DNA of 64,000 bases from Planctomycetales bacterium (GTDB taxonomy: Bacteria; Planctomycetota; Planctomycetia; Planctomycetales; Planctomycetaceae): positions 110,700 to 174,699 of the forward strand of contig JANQPT010000040.1 in NCBI GenBank assembly GCA_028285345.1, given 5' to 3'. Positions 53,124 to 61,931 of this stretch are shown here, piece by piece. A program made the translations under genes and the position numbers. The notes beneath the pieces were generated by a model. The model searched no databases and was not told the DNA's origin. It saw only the letters and a list, made by a program, of their open reading frames with translations. Every line of letters starts with the position of its first letter. Position 1 is the stretch's first letter.

Positions 53124-54701
53124 ATGCTGATGCGCCCGGTCAGCCGGCATTTTCTGTCGCTCGTTCTGGTCTTGATCGGAATCGGTACGGCCGGGACTCC
53201 GTCGAGCGCTGACGAGCAAGACTCCGGCGATGCGGCGTCCGCCATCGCGGCGACAATCGACGCCCGTATCGCCGAGCGCTGGAACGCAGAACAGGTGACT
53301 CCGGCTCCCCAAGCGGACGACTCGGAGTATTTGCGGCGGGTTTATCTGCATTTGGCAGGGAAGATCCCCCGAGTCTCTGAGGTCCGCGCCTTTCTCGACG
53401 ATCCTTCGCCGGACAAACGCCGGGCGGTCGTCAACCGCCTGTTGGAAAGTCCCGCCTACATCGTGCACTTTACGAACGTCTGGCGGGCGTTGATGATCCC
53501 CGAAGCGGAGGCGGATCCCCAGATCCGGGTGGGAGCACCCGCATTTGAAGCGTGGCTTCGAGAACAGCTGACGCAAGATGTCGCGTATGACGCGATGGTC
53601 CGGGAGTTGATCACCGCCCCCCGAAGCGGCAACGACATGCGGAGGGTCCCTGTGCTTCCGGGAACAGAAGCAGCGAGTCCGGCTATGTTTTTCGTCGCCA
53701 AGCAAAACAAGCCCGAAAACATTGCGGCAGGCGTCTCCCGGCTGTTTTTAGGCGTCCGCCTGGAATGTGCGCAGTGTCACGACCATCCCTTTGCCAAGTG
53801 GGAACGCAAGAATTTTTGGGAATTCACGGCCTTTTTCGATTCCGAACTCGCAGGCGCAAAAGTGATGATTCCGGATTCGAAAACGATCGTCAGCGCCGCC
53901 TTTCTGGATGGAACTCCAGCCGCGCTTCAGCCGGGAGAGGCGCCGGAACAGAAGCTGGCTCAATGGCTCACATCGCGCGATAATCGCTATTTTGCACGGG
54001 CAACTGTAAATCGGCTCTGGTTCCATTTTTTCGGACGCGGACTGGTGGATCCCGTCGATGATTTTGACGACGACAACCCGCCCTCTCACCCCAAGTTGCT
54101 CGATGAACTGGCGGATCATTTGATCGCGCAGAATTTTGACCTAAAGCCGATCATGCGGGGGATCATTGCCAGCCGCCCCTACCAGCTCACCAGCCGCCAA
54201 ACCGACGACAGCCAGTCCGACCCGGAACTATTCGCCAAAATGGCGATTCAGGGAATGAGCACGGAGCAGCTCTTCGACAGCCTGGCGGAGGCGACTGGTT
54301 TTTTTGAGCCGGCTAACGATCGTAGCCCCGTCAACTTCGGAAACGACAGCCAGCGAGCCCGGTTTCGCGAGCTGTTTCGCAACGAGTTGGGCGGCCCGGT
54401 CGACGCGCAAACGACGATCCTGCAAGCGCTCGCGTTGATGAACGGTGAGTTTGTGGAGACCGCAACCGGACTGGAAAACAGCACGACCTTGGCCGCAGTG
54501 GTTGAATCTCCGTTCCTGGACACGACCGAGCGGGTCCGCACGCTCTATCTGGCGACGCTCTCGCGACAGCCCGATGAGAGTGAACTGGCTAAGATGGTGC
54601 AGTATGTGGAGTCGGGCGGAACCAAGAACGACTCAAAAACGGCACTCGGCGACGTTTTCTGGGCACTGCTCAATAGCAGCGAGTTCATTTTGAACCACTA
54701 G
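53124..54701 (+). CDS. DUF1549/DUF1553-domain protein
   Basis: 525 residues from the ATG at 53124 (GAGG six bases upstream). A signal peptide (LSLVLVLIGIGTAGTPSSA) precedes DUF1549 (YLRRVYLHLAGKIPRVSEV, then VNRLLESPAYIVHFTNVWR) and the short link LECAQCHDHPFAKW, which looks like a haem-c CXXCH site. DUF1553 follows (RYFARATVNRLWFHFFGRGL, DDFDDDNPPSHPKLLDELA, then GGPVDAQTTILQALALMNG). The planctomycete family is usually encoded next to DUF1501 and often carries an extra cytochrome domain; this member is a shorter form and has no DUF1501 neighbour. Confidence 0.92.
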   Translation: MLMRPVSRHFLSLVLVLIGIGTAGTPSSADEQDSGDAASAIAATIDARIAERWNAEQVTPAPQADDSEYLRRVYLHLAGKIPRVSEVRAFLDDPSPDKRRAVVNRLLESPAYIVHFTNVWRALMIPEAEADPQIRVGAPAFEAWLREQLTQDVAYDAMVRELITAPRSGNDMRRVPVLPGTEAASPAMFFVAKQNKPENIAAGVSRLFLGVRLECAQCHDHPFAKWERKNFWEFTAFFDSELAGAKVMIPDSKTIVSAAFLDGTPAALQPGEAPEQKLAQWLTSRDNRYFARATVNRLWFHFFGRGLVDPVDDFDDDNPPSHPKLLDELADHLIAQNFDLKPIMRGIIASRPYQLTSRQTDDSQSDPELFAKMAIQGMSTEQLFDSLAEATGFFEPANDRSPVNFGNDSQRARFRELFRNELGGPVDAQTTILQALALMNGEFVETATGLENSTTLAAVVESPFLDTTERVRTLYLATLSRQPDESELAKMVQYVESGGTKNDSKTALGDVFWALLNSSEFILNH

Positions 54702-54736
54702 TGCACCAGTGGCGACCGGCATCATCTCACATAAGA

Positions 54737-56206
54737 TCATTCTTGCCGACAGGTGTAAGACAGATCGTCGAAATAGATCAGCTGGCCGTTGCCGTCGATC
54801 CAGGTGGTGACGATTCCAAAACGATTGAAATTGATTTCCGCTGGGTCGCGACTTGGATCGAGATTCAGAGTCACCGACCGGCCGTCGAGCGTCACGATGA
54901 TTCGCGCCGGTTGGCTACCTTCGGCAGGACGGTAATCTAACGTCCAATCGTGTGCCGACCCGTCGGGCAAAATAATCGGAGGCGCCGTTCCCGAGGACCG
55001 CCCCGGTGCGGCCCGTTCGCCCCGAAACGCGGGATAGACGTAGAATCCCTGGCTGCTGGGCCCCTCGATTGCGACGCCCAGAAAATGTTTCGGCAGCCCG
55101 GTCGACTGTTGATTACTGACGAGCGTGCTTTGTTGTGCGTGAAAAAATCCGATCAGTGTTGTGCTGTCGGTGATCCCGCGGCGGAGGCTGATCTTTCCAG
55201 CAGCCTTAAGCGGCTTCGCCAGCGACAGCACATCCAGCCGGTCGCCATAATAGGCCAGTTTTTCCTCGGTTCGGCAGTCGCCGCGAAACACTAGCCCGCC
55301 TAGCTCACCGGCGTCTCGGCCCCCGGCAAACTTCGTATTGCTGAATCCGAAATCAAATCGCGGCCGGACGTTTTGTGTCTGGTAGGTACGCCGATTATGA
55401 AATGCGTCCCAGTGCGGGTCAGCGTCAAACCGCTCGGTTTCGCCGTTGATGGTGAGGTCATCCAGCCAGATCTCGCCTCCGCTATCGGCATGTTTCACAA
55501 CGTTTAAGATGCCAAATCGGTTAAACCGGCCGCCGTCGGCCTTGTGGCCAGGATCGAGATGACAGACGGACGTCTCCTGATCCAACGTGACGGTGATTGC
55601 TCCCAAGCCGTTGTTCGCGTGGGGATCGTATCGCAACGACCAGTCATGGACGGCGCCGCCGGCAGCAAAACCCCGCGGGTCGCTGTGTCGATTCGGCGAC
55701 TGCATGCTGGGAAACGGCTGCGGTGAATCGCCGCCCGCCCGCCACTTTGCGGTTGCGTATTCGACATAGGCATAAAACTTTTCACCTCGGCCATAGATCC
55801 GCAATGCAATCGTGTTGGGAGTTCTCCATTCCTTCAGCGCGCCGGTGTGAAAAAATCCGATCAGTACGTTGAACTGACGACCCGTGCAGGCGAGTTTCCC
55901 CGATGCCGTGAGTCCTTGCGATAGGTCCGCTTCTTTGAGCGGCTTGGCGTAATAGGCCGCTTCTCCCGCCGGTGTGATGAAGCCACCGATTTCTCCTGCT
56001 CGTTCTCCGCCGGCATGCTGACTCGTGTGGTAGCCGAAGTCCTGTTTAATGGTCCGCTTGTTGGGTTTCTCGCTGCGATTGTTCAGCCGGTCCCAACCGG
56101 GATCAGTCGCGAAGTCCTGCAAACGCTCCTCGGCGGCTGCCGTCGACAAGCACATCGACAGCAACAGCATCGTGATGCAGACTTCACTGATTCGACGACA
56201 AATCAT
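54737..56206 (-). CDS. Secreted protein with two tandem repeats of a lectin-like domain
   Basis: 489 residues from the ATG at 56206, which has GAGGAG seven bases upstream. The frame extends to 56251, but this site decides the start. After a signal peptide (ITMLLLSMCLSTAAAEE) come two similar halves. Both start with F-x-x-DP-x-WD, then share AGG-x-x-AGE, YY, LIGFFH, HDW-x-L-x-Y, VTLD, FNRFGI and DDL. The pattern of beta strands suggests a concanavalin/LamG-type jelly roll repeated twice. No catalytic site is evident; glycan binding is an inference. Convergent with the DUF1549 gene. Confidence 0.75.
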   Translation of the reverse strand: MICRRISEVCITMLLLSMCLSTAAAEERLQDFATDPGWDRLNNRSEKPNKRTIKQDFGYHTSQHAGGERAGEIGGFITPAGEAAYYAKPLKEADLSQGLTASGKLACTGRQFNVLIGFFHTGALKEWRTPNTIALRIYGRGEKFYAYVEYATAKWRAGGDSPQPFPSMQSPNRHSDPRGFAAGGAVHDWSLRYDPHANNGLGAITVTLDQETSVCHLDPGHKADGGRFNRFGILNVVKHADSGGEIWLDDLTINGETERFDADPHWDAFHNRRTYQTQNVRPRFDFGFSNTKFAGGRDAGELGGLVFRGDCRTEEKLAYYGDRLDVLSLAKPLKAAGKISLRRGITDSTTLIGFFHAQQSTLVSNQQSTGLPKHFLGVAIEGPSSQGFYVYPAFRGERAAPGRSSGTAPPIILPDGSAHDWTLDYRPAEGSQPARIIVTLDGRSVTLNLDPSRDPAEINFNRFGIVTTWIDGNGQLIYFDDLSYTCRQE

Positions 56207-56260
56207 GAGAAAGCTCCTCGGTAGAGTTTGCGCGGAGGTGTTGACGGTCATTAGGCAAAA

Positions 56261-56596
56261 TCAATGTGTGGCTGTCCAGGCCATCCCAACGAGCGAAAGA
56301 ATCAGAGTGATCAAACAAAGGCACAGACACCACGCACAGCGGACACTGATGCGGACGAAACGTGGGACCTGCTCGCCGCGATTGATCGCTGACCGCTGTG
56401 CCAATGTGCCGAAGATCGCCGAAACCGGTGCCCCGAACAATACAGTGAGCCAACATGCACCAAGTAGACCGTGGATCGACTCAGGATGTTTGCCTCGATA
56501 GTAGACGGCGGCTGCAACAATGAGGAGCACAGCGAGATAAATGAACTTCACCGCCCCGCAGTAAAGCAGCCAAGCTCGACGACTGGTGCGATTCAT
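56261..56596 (-). CDS. Small membrane protein, hypothetical
   Basis: 111 residues from the ATG at 56596. Three membrane segments: LLYCGAVKFIYLAVLLIVAA, GACWLTVLFGAPVSAIFGTL and CAWCLCLCLITLILSLVGMA. A short cytoplasmic loop lies between. No family recognised. Same strand and 54 bp upstream of the two-repeat secreted protein. Confidence 0.55.
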   Translation of the reverse strand: MNRTSRRAWLLYCGAVKFIYLAVLLIVAAAVYYRGKHPESIHGLLGACWLTVLFGAPVSAIFGTLAQRSAINRGEQVPRFVRISVRCAWCLCLCLITLILSLVGMAWTATH

Positions 56597-57348
56597 GATC
56601 AACGGCGCGCGATTGGAGACGAGTTGCACCACAAGCAGCGGCACCGTGATTGGTCCAGGAGCGTCCGCGGTGCTTGATCCGAGCCAGATCGGTTTGTATG
56701 GGTCATACCGATGCTAGGACAAAGCGAGTCCGATTGCAAAACGCCGGTAATCTATTGCGTTTGTCCGTCCGTTTCCGATGGACCGAGATGAGGGGCGGTC
56801 CCGGAGTAGAATCTGCGAATCCACGGGGGCGGCGGAGATTTTGCCACGGAGAAACCGCTCTCCCACCGATCACTTATGAACCAGACGGCGCGTAATGAGA
56901 TGCGCTGTTCTATAATTGTGGCGAGAGGCCGCCCCAACGCAAGCACCGCTCATTTCTAGACGTGCGCGCGACGATATCCCCAATTCTTTGATTTTTCGGA
57001 CGATTTTGGGGCAAATCGGCGAAATCCTGAGCTGCCATCTCGTTTCAAAGAGCGGTGTCTGTAATCCACGATGTTGGGTCTCCCAAAACTCGTATCATTT
57101 TGGATTAATGCAGGCCATTGAGGGCGTGTCACAATCGGGAATTCTGTCAAACTGGGGAATTTCTGCCTTTTTTTTCTTCAACAATGCGATGTGCTCGTTA
57201 TAGAATAGAAAAACCATCGTGGGGATATCCGGGCCAATGCGGTCACGGTGCCTATTCTCCACGTCATCCGTATCGATAAAGTCACCTGTTTTGGAATGAC
57301 TGCTTTCGGGCCATTCCAGGTATCCGTGTCAAATCTCGGAGTCGCGAA
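56597..57348. other. 752-bp intergenic region before the VWA gene
   Basis: Small frames have no motifs. A TATAAT stands at 56911 without a good -35. Before the VWA gene a likely promoter is TTCAAC-N16-TATAGA at about 57178-57205. The ATG at 57349 has GGAG as ribosome site. Confidence 0.4.
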
Positions 57349-59862
57349 ATGACCTCCCTGTTGAGAAATGCCGCTCGGTTCATCCCCGCTTTGGCCGTTG
57401 TTGGCTTCTGCACTTCCGCCGTTTGGGCCAATGAGAAGTCTTCCTCCCCTCAAACTGCCGAAATGCTCTCCTACACGTCACCTGACGGCGAATCCTATTT
57501 CGCGTTGAGCTTGAAAATGGCGGATCAACCGGCGAAGCAGGTACCGCGCGACCACGTGATCCTGTTTGACACTTCCGCCAGCCAGAACGGTCAGTTTCGC
57601 CAGCGGGCACTCGACGTCCTGACGTCGTTGACCGAGTCGATGTCCGCCGAGGATCGCGTCTGCCTGTATGCGGTCGACGTGCTGACCAAACGTTATACCG
57701 AGGAGTTCATTTCGCCCGCCGGACGCGAAATGGAGAGCGCCCTGCAACGGCTCTCCATTCGGACTCCTCTGGGTGCTACCAATATGGAACTAGCTGTACG
57801 GACCGGCCTTCAAGCTGTGTCCGGACAACGCCCCGCTTCGATCATCTACATCGGCGACGGACTCAGCATCGCCGATCTGATCGGAACTGAAACCATGCGA
57901 AGCTTGCTTGGCGAGATGCGCGACCAACAGATCGCCATGCACAGCTTCGCGATCGGACCGAAGACCGACCTGCGGTTGTTGGGCGTCATGGCCCAACACT
58001 CAGGCGGTGTCGTGCTGATCGATAACCCTCAGCTTGGTGAAGAATCAGAGCTTTACCCGCAAAAAGTCGGCCAGTCGTTGGCAAACGCAGCTTCGGCCCC
58101 CATCTACTATCCGCAGCGGTATGAGCTGACACCGAAAGTTTCGAGCATTTATCCGACAGAGCTGCCTCCGCTGCGAAGCGATCGTGAAACGATCCTCATC
58201 GGAAAGGGTGAACTGTCGGATTCTCCGCAAATCTCCGTCACCCTCGGCGATCGCCAGACCAGCTGGAAGATTTCCGCTGACGTGAAACAAGCGGGGAATA
58301 CCTTCCTGGCCAATGTTTGGGCCCAAGCTGATCGGGACCAGGGCCTGTCAGTGCCGTTCGCCGGTGTGGACATGCTGAATCTGGCCCGCGAAGGCCATGA
58401 GAATCACGTGGCTCAATTGGTCGACATGGGCGAACACGCCGTCGCCTCGGGTCAATTGAAGCAAGCTGATCAATTTGCCGGCGAAATCCAACGGCTTGAT
58501 CCCGCCAACGTGAATGCAAAGATCATTTTCGCAACGGTCGCCAAAAAGCAGCAACAACAGCGCGTGCTGAAGGTGGCGATGCAGAACCAGAACAACGACG
58601 CCGCTCAGGACGAAGGCACTCGCGACCTGGTCGCCGACGAGCGGGCGAGAAGAACGGTTCGGGCTCAACGTCTTAAGAGCGAGGTCGGCGCCGCGCTGGA
58701 GCGGGCGAATGATGCACGGCTCACCGACCCGGGCGCCGCGATCGAAGATTTGAAGTCAGTACTGCGGTCAGTCAGCGCCTCGACGGATGTGGATGTTGAT
58801 GTCCGCGAAGCGTTGCGATCACGCCTGCGAACCGCTGTTCAGCAATTGACCATTCTGAAAGACAAACGCGAAATTGAGGTACGCAACGCACAACAAAAGG
58901 ACGCGGCATGGCGTGCACAGCGACGCCTCATGGCGGAGTTGGCCGAAGACGAAGACACAATGAAGCAACTGATCGACCAGGTCAGCGTCCTGATTTTCGA
59001 AGGCTTCCGCGGTGACCGAGATGCATTTGAAAAAGCGGAATCGGTCGCACGGGCGGCATTCGAATTGGCCCCCTACACGGGAATTACCGCACAGGCGGTC
59101 TTTACGACCGAAGCGGCAGGACAGTTGGATAAAGCGCTGCGTCTGCGTTATCTACGATACGACAGATTCCTCGAAACGTTGTATCAGGTGGAACTCTCTC
59201 ACGTCCCCTTCCCCGACGAACCTCCGATCGTATACCCGCCCGCCGATGTCTGGAATGCACTGACAGTCAATCGCGAAAAGTGGGCTTCGGTCGACTTGAA
59301 GAAATTCAGCCCAATCGAAGAGCGGATCTTCAAAGCGCTCGACGATCAGACGAGCGTCGATTTTGCAGATTCGCCGCTGACCGAAGTCGTGGATTATTTG
59401 AAGGACTTGCACAACATCGAAATCGTGATCGACGAAGCAGCTCTCAACGACGAGGGCATTTCGACTGACTCGCCGATTACGCTGCAATTGGCAGGGATTT
59501 CATTGAAGAACGCTTTGAAATTGATGCTTGAACCATTGCAACTGACGTACGTTGTGGAAGATGAAGTGATGAAGATCACCACAACGATCAAAGCCGAGGA
59601 GAGCCTGCAAATTCGCGTGTATCCGGTGGGAGACCTGGTGATTCCGATCCAGAGTATCGGCGGCGGACTGGGCGGAGGTGGATTCGGTGGCGGTGGATTC
59701 GGCGGCGGTGGATTCGGCGGCGGCGGCTTCGGCGGCGGCGGCGGCGGCTTCGGCGGCGGCGGCTTCGGCGGCGGCGGCGGCGGCTTCTTCGCAGTCCCTG
59801 CTGAAGATGTCCCGGCGGACTTCGATAACCAAGCCGTAAAAAACGGCAAAAAAAAACAATAA
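57349..59862 (+). CDS. VWA-domain protein with a C-terminal STN/secretin-N0-like domain and Gly-rich tail (first part of a split gene)
   Basis: 837 residues. A signal peptide (ALAVVGFCTSAVWA) precedes a von Willebrand A domain whose metal site D-T-S-A-S is at 74-78, with GATNMELAVRTGLQ as the Thr loop and IIYIGDG as the Asp loop. A helical middle follows (about 350-640), then an STN-like domain at about 668-755 (FADSPLTEVVDYLKDLHNIE and ISLKNALKLMLEPLQLTYVV). A (GGGGF)n tract at 775-814 and a short end after FFAVPAEDVPADFDNQAVK complete it. The final codons cross an A6 and an A9 run, and the -1 frame from there is open into the next ORF. The linked protein would be about 1336 residues. Confidence 0.88.
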   Translation: MTSLLRNAARFIPALAVVGFCTSAVWANEKSSSPQTAEMLSYTSPDGESYFALSLKMADQPAKQVPRDHVILFDTSASQNGQFRQRALDVLTSLTESMSAEDRVCLYAVDVLTKRYTEEFISPAGREMESALQRLSIRTPLGATNMELAVRTGLQAVSGQRPASIIYIGDGLSIADLIGTETMRSLLGEMRDQQIAMHSFAIGPKTDLRLLGVMAQHSGGVVLIDNPQLGEESELYPQKVGQSLANAASAPIYYPQRYELTPKVSSIYPTELPPLRSDRETILIGKGELSDSPQISVTLGDRQTSWKISADVKQAGNTFLANVWAQADRDQGLSVPFAGVDMLNLAREGHENHVAQLVDMGEHAVASGQLKQADQFAGEIQRLDPANVNAKIIFATVAKKQQQQRVLKVAMQNQNNDAAQDEGTRDLVADERARRTVRAQRLKSEVGAALERANDARLTDPGAAIEDLKSVLRSVSASTDVDVDVREALRSRLRTAVQQLTILKDKREIEVRNAQQKDAAWRAQRRLMAELAEDEDTMKQLIDQVSVLIFEGFRGDRDAFEKAESVARAAFELAPYTGITAQAVFTTEAAGQLDKALRLRYLRYDRFLETLYQVELSHVPFPDEPPIVYPPADVWNALTVNREKWASVDLKKFSPIEERIFKALDDQTSVDFADSPLTEVVDYLKDLHNIEIVIDEAALNDEGISTDSPITLQLAGISLKNALKLMLEPLQLTYVVEDEVMKITTTIKAEESLQIRVYPVGDLVIPIQSIGGGLGGGGFGGGGFGGGGFGGGGFGGGGGGFGGGGFGGGGGGFFAVPAEDVPADFDNQAVKNGKKKQ
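59671..59790 (+). repeat. In-frame tandem repeat encoding (GGGGF)n
   Basis: Repeats of a 15-base unit close to GGCGGCGGTGGATTC, with some short units, encode a glycine-rich linker between the STN domain and the tail. Length is expected to vary by slippage between strains. Confidence 0.85.
59838..59856 (+). other. Slippery A6/A9 tract at the VWA-TPR frame junction
   Basis: AAAAAA (59838-59843) and AAAAAAAAA (59848-59856) stand 4 to 12 bases before the TAA of the VWA gene. The downstream frame is the -1 frame and is open from 59829 with no ATG, GTG or TTG before 60120. One extra A in the RNA, or a -1 ribosomal slip, joins the two parts. Confidence 0.7.
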
Positions 59863-61361
59863 ATCGCCGCAAATCGCGCGATACAGCGGAGAGTGAGTCT
59901 GCAGACCGCACGACCAACCCCGCTAAACAACCTAAACTGCCGAATGCGAAGCGGAGCCGTCATCCAAAAAACGGCTCCGCTTCGTCCATTTCCCCCGACC
60001 AGCCCCTGCCTGAAGTCAAAGATTTTAAGCCCACAACCTTTCCGGCGATTCCCGTTCAGGGCAAACCGCGAGAGGTTTGGGATCAATTCTTTGCAACGCA
60101 CAAACCGCTGCCGATCGAGTTGCACAAGCCGTTTAAGACGATTCTGCAACTCAAGGACCACGATGGCGCGATCGCTTTTCTCGAAGCCGCCATGATACAC
60201 GGCCAAGGCCGGACCTGGATGTACGAGGTTTTGCCGCTCGAAATGAAGCTTGCGGGACGCCCCCAGGAGGATGTCGAGCGGGCAATGTTGTCGCGCTCCG
60301 ACTTCCGAACGATCGATCTGTCCAGCATGATTCTGACAGCCGCCTATCTTGTCCGCTTTAAGCAGTATCCCCGTGCATTGCACCTATATCGTCAAGCCTC
60401 GTCGCTCAACCCAGCCCGGCCGGAACCGTATGCTCTGGGATTAAACTTGGCTGAGGACTTGAAGGATGACGACGCAATTCGTTGGGCCGCTCTGGGAATT
60501 CTCAAGCACGTCTGGACACGAGATCACGCACAACTGCACCGCCGCGCGGAAAACGCGCTCCTCGACCTCGAGCAGCGACTGCGCCGCGAAGAAAAACCGG
60601 ATGAAGCCGACAAAGTGGCCCGTGAATTTCATGAGGCGCAGACACGAGATCTGGTCATCCTTCTCCGCTGGCAGGGCAATGCGGACTTGGACGTTGTGGT
60701 CGAAGAGCCAACGGGAACGATCTGCTCGCTACAACATCCCCAGTCGCCTGCAGGCGGAGTCTTGGTGCACGACGGGATGGGTCCCCGGCAGAACGAAACG
60801 TACGAGAAAGTCGTCTATCCGATGGCGATCTCCGGCGCCTATCGCATCCGGATCCAGCATGTCTGGGGAAAGGTCGTTGCCAAACGCGCCCTCCTGACGA
60901 TCATCCGTCATCAGGGAACTGATCGCGAAGATATCCAGCGGCGGACGATCACACTCGGCAACGGCGACACGCTGGTGAATGTTCAGATGGAAAACGGTCG
61001 ACGCACCGAACCAGTTGCCGTCTCCCAATTGGAGCAGAACCGAGCTGCTCCGCTTCAGATGCGGCAGCCAAGAGCGAGTCTGGTGAGAACAGTCTCCAGG
61101 GAAGGCCGTCAGGCGCGGAGGAGACTTCAAAACGCTCGTCGGCGGACCGCCGGACGCAACCGTCGGGCCGGCGTCGCGTTTCAGCCGATCGTCTCGCTGA
61201 TCCCCGAAGGATCGATGCTTTCCGCGCAAGCAGTCGTCTCAGGCGATCGCAGGTATGTCCGGATGAGTTTGGTTCCGACCTTTTCGAATATCACCGATGT
61301 GTTTACATTTAGTTTTCTCAATACCGGTCCGCAACCGGCACAGACAGGCGGCGGAAACTAA
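59862..61361 (+). CDS. TPR/YfaP-like protein; second part of the split VWA gene, no ordinary start codon
   Basis: The frame is open from 59829 and clearly coding from about 60003 (PLPEVKDFKPTTFPAIPVQG, then REVWDQFFATHKPLP). The first possible start is the TTG at 60120, well inside this conserved-looking part, so an ordinary start would truncate it. Residues after 60120 form helical TPR-like repeats (AIAFLEAAMIHGQGRTWMYE, then YLVRFKQYPRALHLYRQASS) and a YfaP/DUF2135-like beta domain (RDLVILLRWQGNADLDVVVE, then GAYRIRIQHVW). The C-terminus is basic and then strand-rich. In other planctomycetes, as I recall them, VWA, STN and this module are one protein, so I read it as the continuation of 57349-59862. 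Confidence 0.75.
   Translation, partial: NRRKSRDTAESESADRTTNPAKQPKLPNAKRSRHPKNGSASSISPDQPLPEVKDFKPTTFPAIPVQGKPREVWDQFFATHKPLPIELHKPFKTILQLKDHDGAIAFLEAAMIHGQGRTWMYEVLPLEMKLAGRPQEDVERAMLSRSDFRTIDLSSMILTAAYLVRFKQYPRALHLYRQASSLNPARPEPYALGLNLAEDLKDDDAIRWAALGILKHVWTRDHAQLHRRAENALLDLEQRLRREEKPDEADKVAREFHEAQTRDLVILLRWQGNADLDVVVEEPTGTICSLQHPQSPAGGVLVHDGMGPRQNETYEKVVYPMAISGAYRIRIQHVWGKVVAKRALLTIIRHQGTDREDIQRRTITLGNGDTLVNVQMENGRRTEPVAVSQLEQNRAAPLQMRQPRASLVRTVSREGRQARRRLQNARRRTAGRNRRAGVAFQPIVSLIPEGSMLSAQAVVSGDRRYVRMSLVPTFSNITDVFTFSFLNTGPQPAQTGGGN
59947..59984 (+). terminator. Perfect 14-bp hairpin 84 bp after the VWA stop
   Basis: CGAAGCGGAGCCGT (59947-59960) pairs with ACGGCTCCGCTTCG (59971-59984) around a 10-base loop, followed by TCCATTTCC. 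It looks like a strong terminator stem with a weak T tail. If it terminates, the second part of the gene would be expressed poorly unless it has its own promoter. Confidence 0.5.
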
Positions 61362-61443
61362 AACCGACATCGGTCGAGCCGCGGTGTCGGCAGCGGCCAA
61401 GACTTCAATTCGCGAGCAAATCGCCAGGACGAACTCGATACCA

Positions 61444-61902
61444 ATGATGAATCTGAAGCAGATATTGTTGCCCACGGATTTCGCCGAACCGGGGCTGGAG
61501 GCCGCAGGCTACGCCGTCGAATTGGCTGAGCGGTTCGGTGCCACATTGCATCTGCTGCATGTGATCATCGACCCCGTGATTTATCTGCCGATGTTCGAGA
61601 GTTATCCGTTGCCGTCGCGTGCCGAATTTGAGCAGTACGCCCAGGAACAGTTGGAAAACTGGTTGACGGATGATGACCGCCGGCGATGCGACGTCAAACT
61701 GCATTGGGTCCACGGAAATCCGTTTGTCGAAATCATCAAATTCGCGCGCGAAAACCAAATCGACCTGATCGTAATGGGCACCCATGGCCGGGGCGATATC
61801 GCGCATATGCTCACCGGCAGCGATGCGGAGAAAGTCGTTCGAAAAGCCCCCTGCCCTGTGCTGACAGTCCGCCCCTCGGGCCACCAGTTCGTGCATCCCT
61901 AA
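61444..61902 (+). CDS. Universal stress protein (UspA family)
   Basis: 152 residues from the ATG at 61444 (an ATG follows at 61447). The frame is open to 61297 but overlaps the previous gene. A single Usp domain: MNLKQILLPTDFAEPGLEAA, AVELAERFGATLHLLHVI, the ATP-binding loop GTHGRGDIAHMLTGSDAEKV (G-2x-G-9x-G-S) and PCPVLTVRP. Cytoplasmic. The ATP-binding loop is complete, so it should be the ATP-binding type. Its role is stress survival through an unknown client. Confidence 0.92.
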   Translation: MMNLKQILLPTDFAEPGLEAAGYAVELAERFGATLHLLHVIIDPVIYLPMFESYPLPSRAEFEQYAQEQLENWLTDDDRRRCDVKLHWVHGNPFVEIIKFARENQIDLIVMGTHGRGDIAHMLTGSDAEKVVRKAPCPVLTVRPSGHQFVHP

Positions 61903-61931
61903 GGCCGACAGTCCGCAGTTTGAGGCATCGT

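Noticed and set aside
59671..59790. Repeat array considered as CRISPR
   Set aside because: Units are in frame, have no unique spacers and encode a Gly-rich linker.
59947..59984. Hairpin considered as a -1 frameshift stimulator for the A9 tract
   Set aside because: It lies about 90 bases downstream of the slippery run; stimulators sit within about 5-10 bases.
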